Positions 62,671 through 64,000 of a DNA stretch of 64,000 nucleotides are shown in pieces. The translations under genes and the position numbers were made by a program. Under the pieces are notes generated by a model that was not told the origin of the DNA, did not search any database, and saw only the letters and a list, made by a program, of their open reading frames with translations. The first letter of the stretch is position 1. Every line of letters starts with the position of its first letter. Origin of the DNA: Chloroflexota bacterium. GTDB taxonomy: Bacteria > Chloroflexota > Dehalococcoidia > Lucifugimonadales > UBA3495. The stretch spans positions 62,001 to 126,000 of the forward strand of contig JAPPCX010000114.1 of assembly GCA_028875655.1 (NCBI GenBank). Reading direction: 5' to 3'.

Positions 62671-63507
62671 ATGTCGGTAACTGACGTAACGGTGATGAGC
62701 GATGGCGTGTTCAAGGTGGACTGCGGCGCGGTTTTCGGCCGCATCCCCAAGATGATGTGGGAGAACCTGGTCACGACCGACCGGAAGAACCGGCTAACCA
62801 TGGGGTTGAACTGCCTGCTGTTGCAGTGCGAGGGACGCAACATTCTGGTGGATACGGGCGTTGGCCCGAAGGACAACCTCCGCGACAAAGAGATGTACGG
62901 GCTGGTTCCCAGCCGGCTGATGCGGAGCTTGAAGGCCTTGGGATTGGGGCCTCGGGACATTGACGGCGTGGTGCTTTCGCACCTTCACTTCGGGCACGCC
63001 GGGGGATCGACCCGCATGGATCGACTGGGAGACATGGTGCCATCCTTCCCTAAGGCGACTTACTACGTGCAGCGGGCGGCGTGGGAAGACGCTCAAAAAC
63101 CCTCGGTGCGTCAAGCTGACGTCTTTCGTGTGGATGATTTCGCGCCCATTGCCGAACGGGGCCAATTGGAAATGATCGACGGGGACTGCGAGCTGTTTCC
63201 CGGACTGAATCTGATAGTTACCGACGGGCATTCCAAAGGACACCAGATTGTGGTGTTCAGCCACGGCGGCGAGCGGATCGTTTATCTGGGCGATCTGGTT
63301 CCGACGCCCCACCACCTGTGGCCGACCGTGCTGTCCTCCTTCGACTACGAACCGGAGAGGACGATGGATCAAAAGCGCGACATCCTGTCCGACGTGGAGA
63401 AGCGGGGTTGGTTGATGGTGTTCGCCCACGGCAACGAAACGAGGGCGGGCTACCTGCAGCGAGGCAAGGACAACGACATGACGTATCTGCGCCCGGTGGA
63501 GCTTTAG
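62671..63507 (+). CDS. MBL-fold metallo-hydrolase with an altered metal motif
   Basis: 278 residues, AHL-lactonase-like branch. VDTGVGPKDNL at about 60-70, then SHLHFGHAGG: His104, His106 and His109 are kept, but Gly108 stands where H-x-H-x-D-H enzymes have the Asp that binds the second metal. Later TDGHSKGHQ, YLGDLVPTPHH and FAHGNE give the remaining ligands. GGAAGG lies 6 bases before the ATG at 62671. The role is unknown: lactonase, sulfatase-like or glyoxalase-like; one-metal or structural variants are possible. Confidence 0.85.
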   Translation: MSVTDVTVMSDGVFKVDCGAVFGRIPKMMWENLVTTDRKNRLTMGLNCLLLQCEGRNILVDTGVGPKDNLRDKEMYGLVPSRLMRSLKALGLGPRDIDGVVLSHLHFGHAGGSTRMDRLGDMVPSFPKATYYVQRAAWEDAQKPSVRQADVFRVDDFAPIAERGQLEMIDGDCELFPGLNLIVTDGHSKGHQIVVFSHGGERIVYLGDLVPTPHHLWPTVLSSFDYEPERTMDQKRDILSDVEKRGWLMVFAHGNETRAGYLQRGKDNDMTYLRPVEL

Positions 63508-64000
63508 GTCTGGACCGTTGCCAGCATCGCTTTCCCGTCCTGGCGGAGCAGCCGCGCCTCCGTGATGCGATTGGCGAGGTCCAGCCCGGTTTCCGCCACT
63601 ACCCGCACGTAGTTATCGGTGAGGCCGCTCCAGCGCAGCGTCGCGCCTGGATTCCCCCTTTCACCGGAATCGCCGAGGGTGATTGATCGGGCCGTTTCCC
63701 ATAGCACTGGGCGCGTTTGGCCTGCCAGACGGTTCCGGTACTCGTTAAAGCCGTTCTCCCCAACGGTGGACATCTCGGCAGCCCGGCGGCGTTTCTCGGT
63801 GCCGTCAACTTGGTCGGGCAGATAGTGCGCGGTGGTTCCGGGTCGCTGCGAGTATGGGAACACGTGGATGTCGGCGAAGCCGATTTCGGCAGCGAAGGCC
63901 AGACTTGCGGCGTGGGCGCTGGCGTCCTCGCCCGGGAATCCCACGATGACGTCTGTGGTTATGCCGGCGTCGGGCACATTTCTGCGAATCAAATCAACGG
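63504..64000 (-). CDS. Methylthiotransferase of the MtaB/MiaB family (5' end outside window)
   Basis: The last 165 residues are visible; the frame is open to the window edge. ITTDVIVGFPGEDASAHAAS and GFADIHVFPYSQRPGT are the late radical SAM barrel motifs of MtaB (threonylcarbamoyladenosine tRNA methylthiotransferase); the linker with KRRRAAEM and a C-terminal TRAM-like domain (GQTRPVLWE ... GLTDNYVRVVAE) follow. It thiomethylates t6A37 in ANN-decoding tRNAs. Overlaps the MBL gene by 4 bases at the 3' ends. The cluster-binding Cys motifs lie upstream, not seen. Confidence 0.9.
   Translation of the reverse strand, partial: VDLIRRNVPDAGITTDVIVGFPGEDASAHAASLAFAAEIGFADIHVFPYSQRPGTTAHYLPDQVDGTEKRRRAAEMSTVGENGFNEYRNRLAGQTRPVLWETARSITLGDSGERGNPGATLRWSGLTDNYVRVVAETGLDLANRITEARLLRQDGKAMLATVQT

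Overview
The window is GC-rich, densely coding bacterial chromosome: 57 protein genes (two cut by the window edges), one tRNA, and short intergenic gaps. I see no rRNA, CRISPR array, transposase, integrase or phage gene. The gene set suggests a free-living, probably aerobic Chloroflexota bacterium of the Dehalococcoidia/SAR202 kind. It includes several luciferase-like flavin oxidoreductases, a DUF3179 lipoprotein, an Lhr helicase, a two-domain carboxymuconolactone-decarboxylase protein, soluble PQQ-type propellers, lipoprotein binding proteins with Gln/Ser/Pro-rich tethers, and short palindromic repeats between genes. This assignment is inference from gene style; no ribosomal marker is present.

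Layout. 1-2.7 kb: flavin oxidoreductase (partial), lactonase-like propeller, SDR dehydrogenase. 2.7-8.2 kb (minus): a peptide/nickel-type ABC importer (binding lipoprotein, two permeases, no ATPase) followed by a membrane-anchored PQQ-like propeller. 8.2-13.2 kb (minus): a zinc-uptake locus. It has a Fur/Zur repressor, a zinc-binding lipoprotein with an AztD-like beta-propeller inserted into its His-rich loop, a permease and a DUF3179 lipoprotein. The two promoters of this locus carry near-identical operator-like sequences. 13.2-18 kb: FmdB-type zinc ribbon, then a minus-strand PHP phosphoesterase - DinG exonuclease/helicase - OGG-like glycosylase group. 18-30.7 kb: hydrolase, dodecin, flavin oxidoreductase, sugar dehydrogenase, methyltransferase, Lhr helicase, CMD protein, FMN hydroxy-acid oxidase, class III aminotransferase. 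30.7-30.9 kb: tRNA-Phe with its own promoter. 30.9-35.3 kb: DUF4129 and DUF58 membrane proteins, HicB-HicA toxin-antitoxin, TPR protein.

35.3-39.2 kb (minus) holds an overlapping run: DNA methyltransferase, a radical SAM protein with the cysteine pattern of tetraether synthase (Tes), a methyltransferase, and a divergent PlsY. This is a possible unusual-lipid module. 39.3-45 kb: CoA transferase, two tiny membrane proteins, inositol-phosphatase-like protein, Nudix hydrolase, gyrB, hpt. 45-52.3 kb: gamma-glutamyltransferase, folP-folK, acyl-CoA carboxylase beta subunit, flavin oxidoreductase, rarA. 52.3-64 kb: arrestin-like protein, isochorismatase-fold protein, threonine aldolase, hydrolase-lspA-rluD run, a hypothetical, glnS, gltX, a voltage-gated-type ion channel, an MBL hydrolase and the end of a MtaB-type methylthiotransferase.

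The most interesting items are the AztC/AztD fusion with its apparent Zur circuit, the Tes-like cluster, and at least four families of short repeats placed exactly at gene ends, two of which supply the stop codon of the preceding gene.
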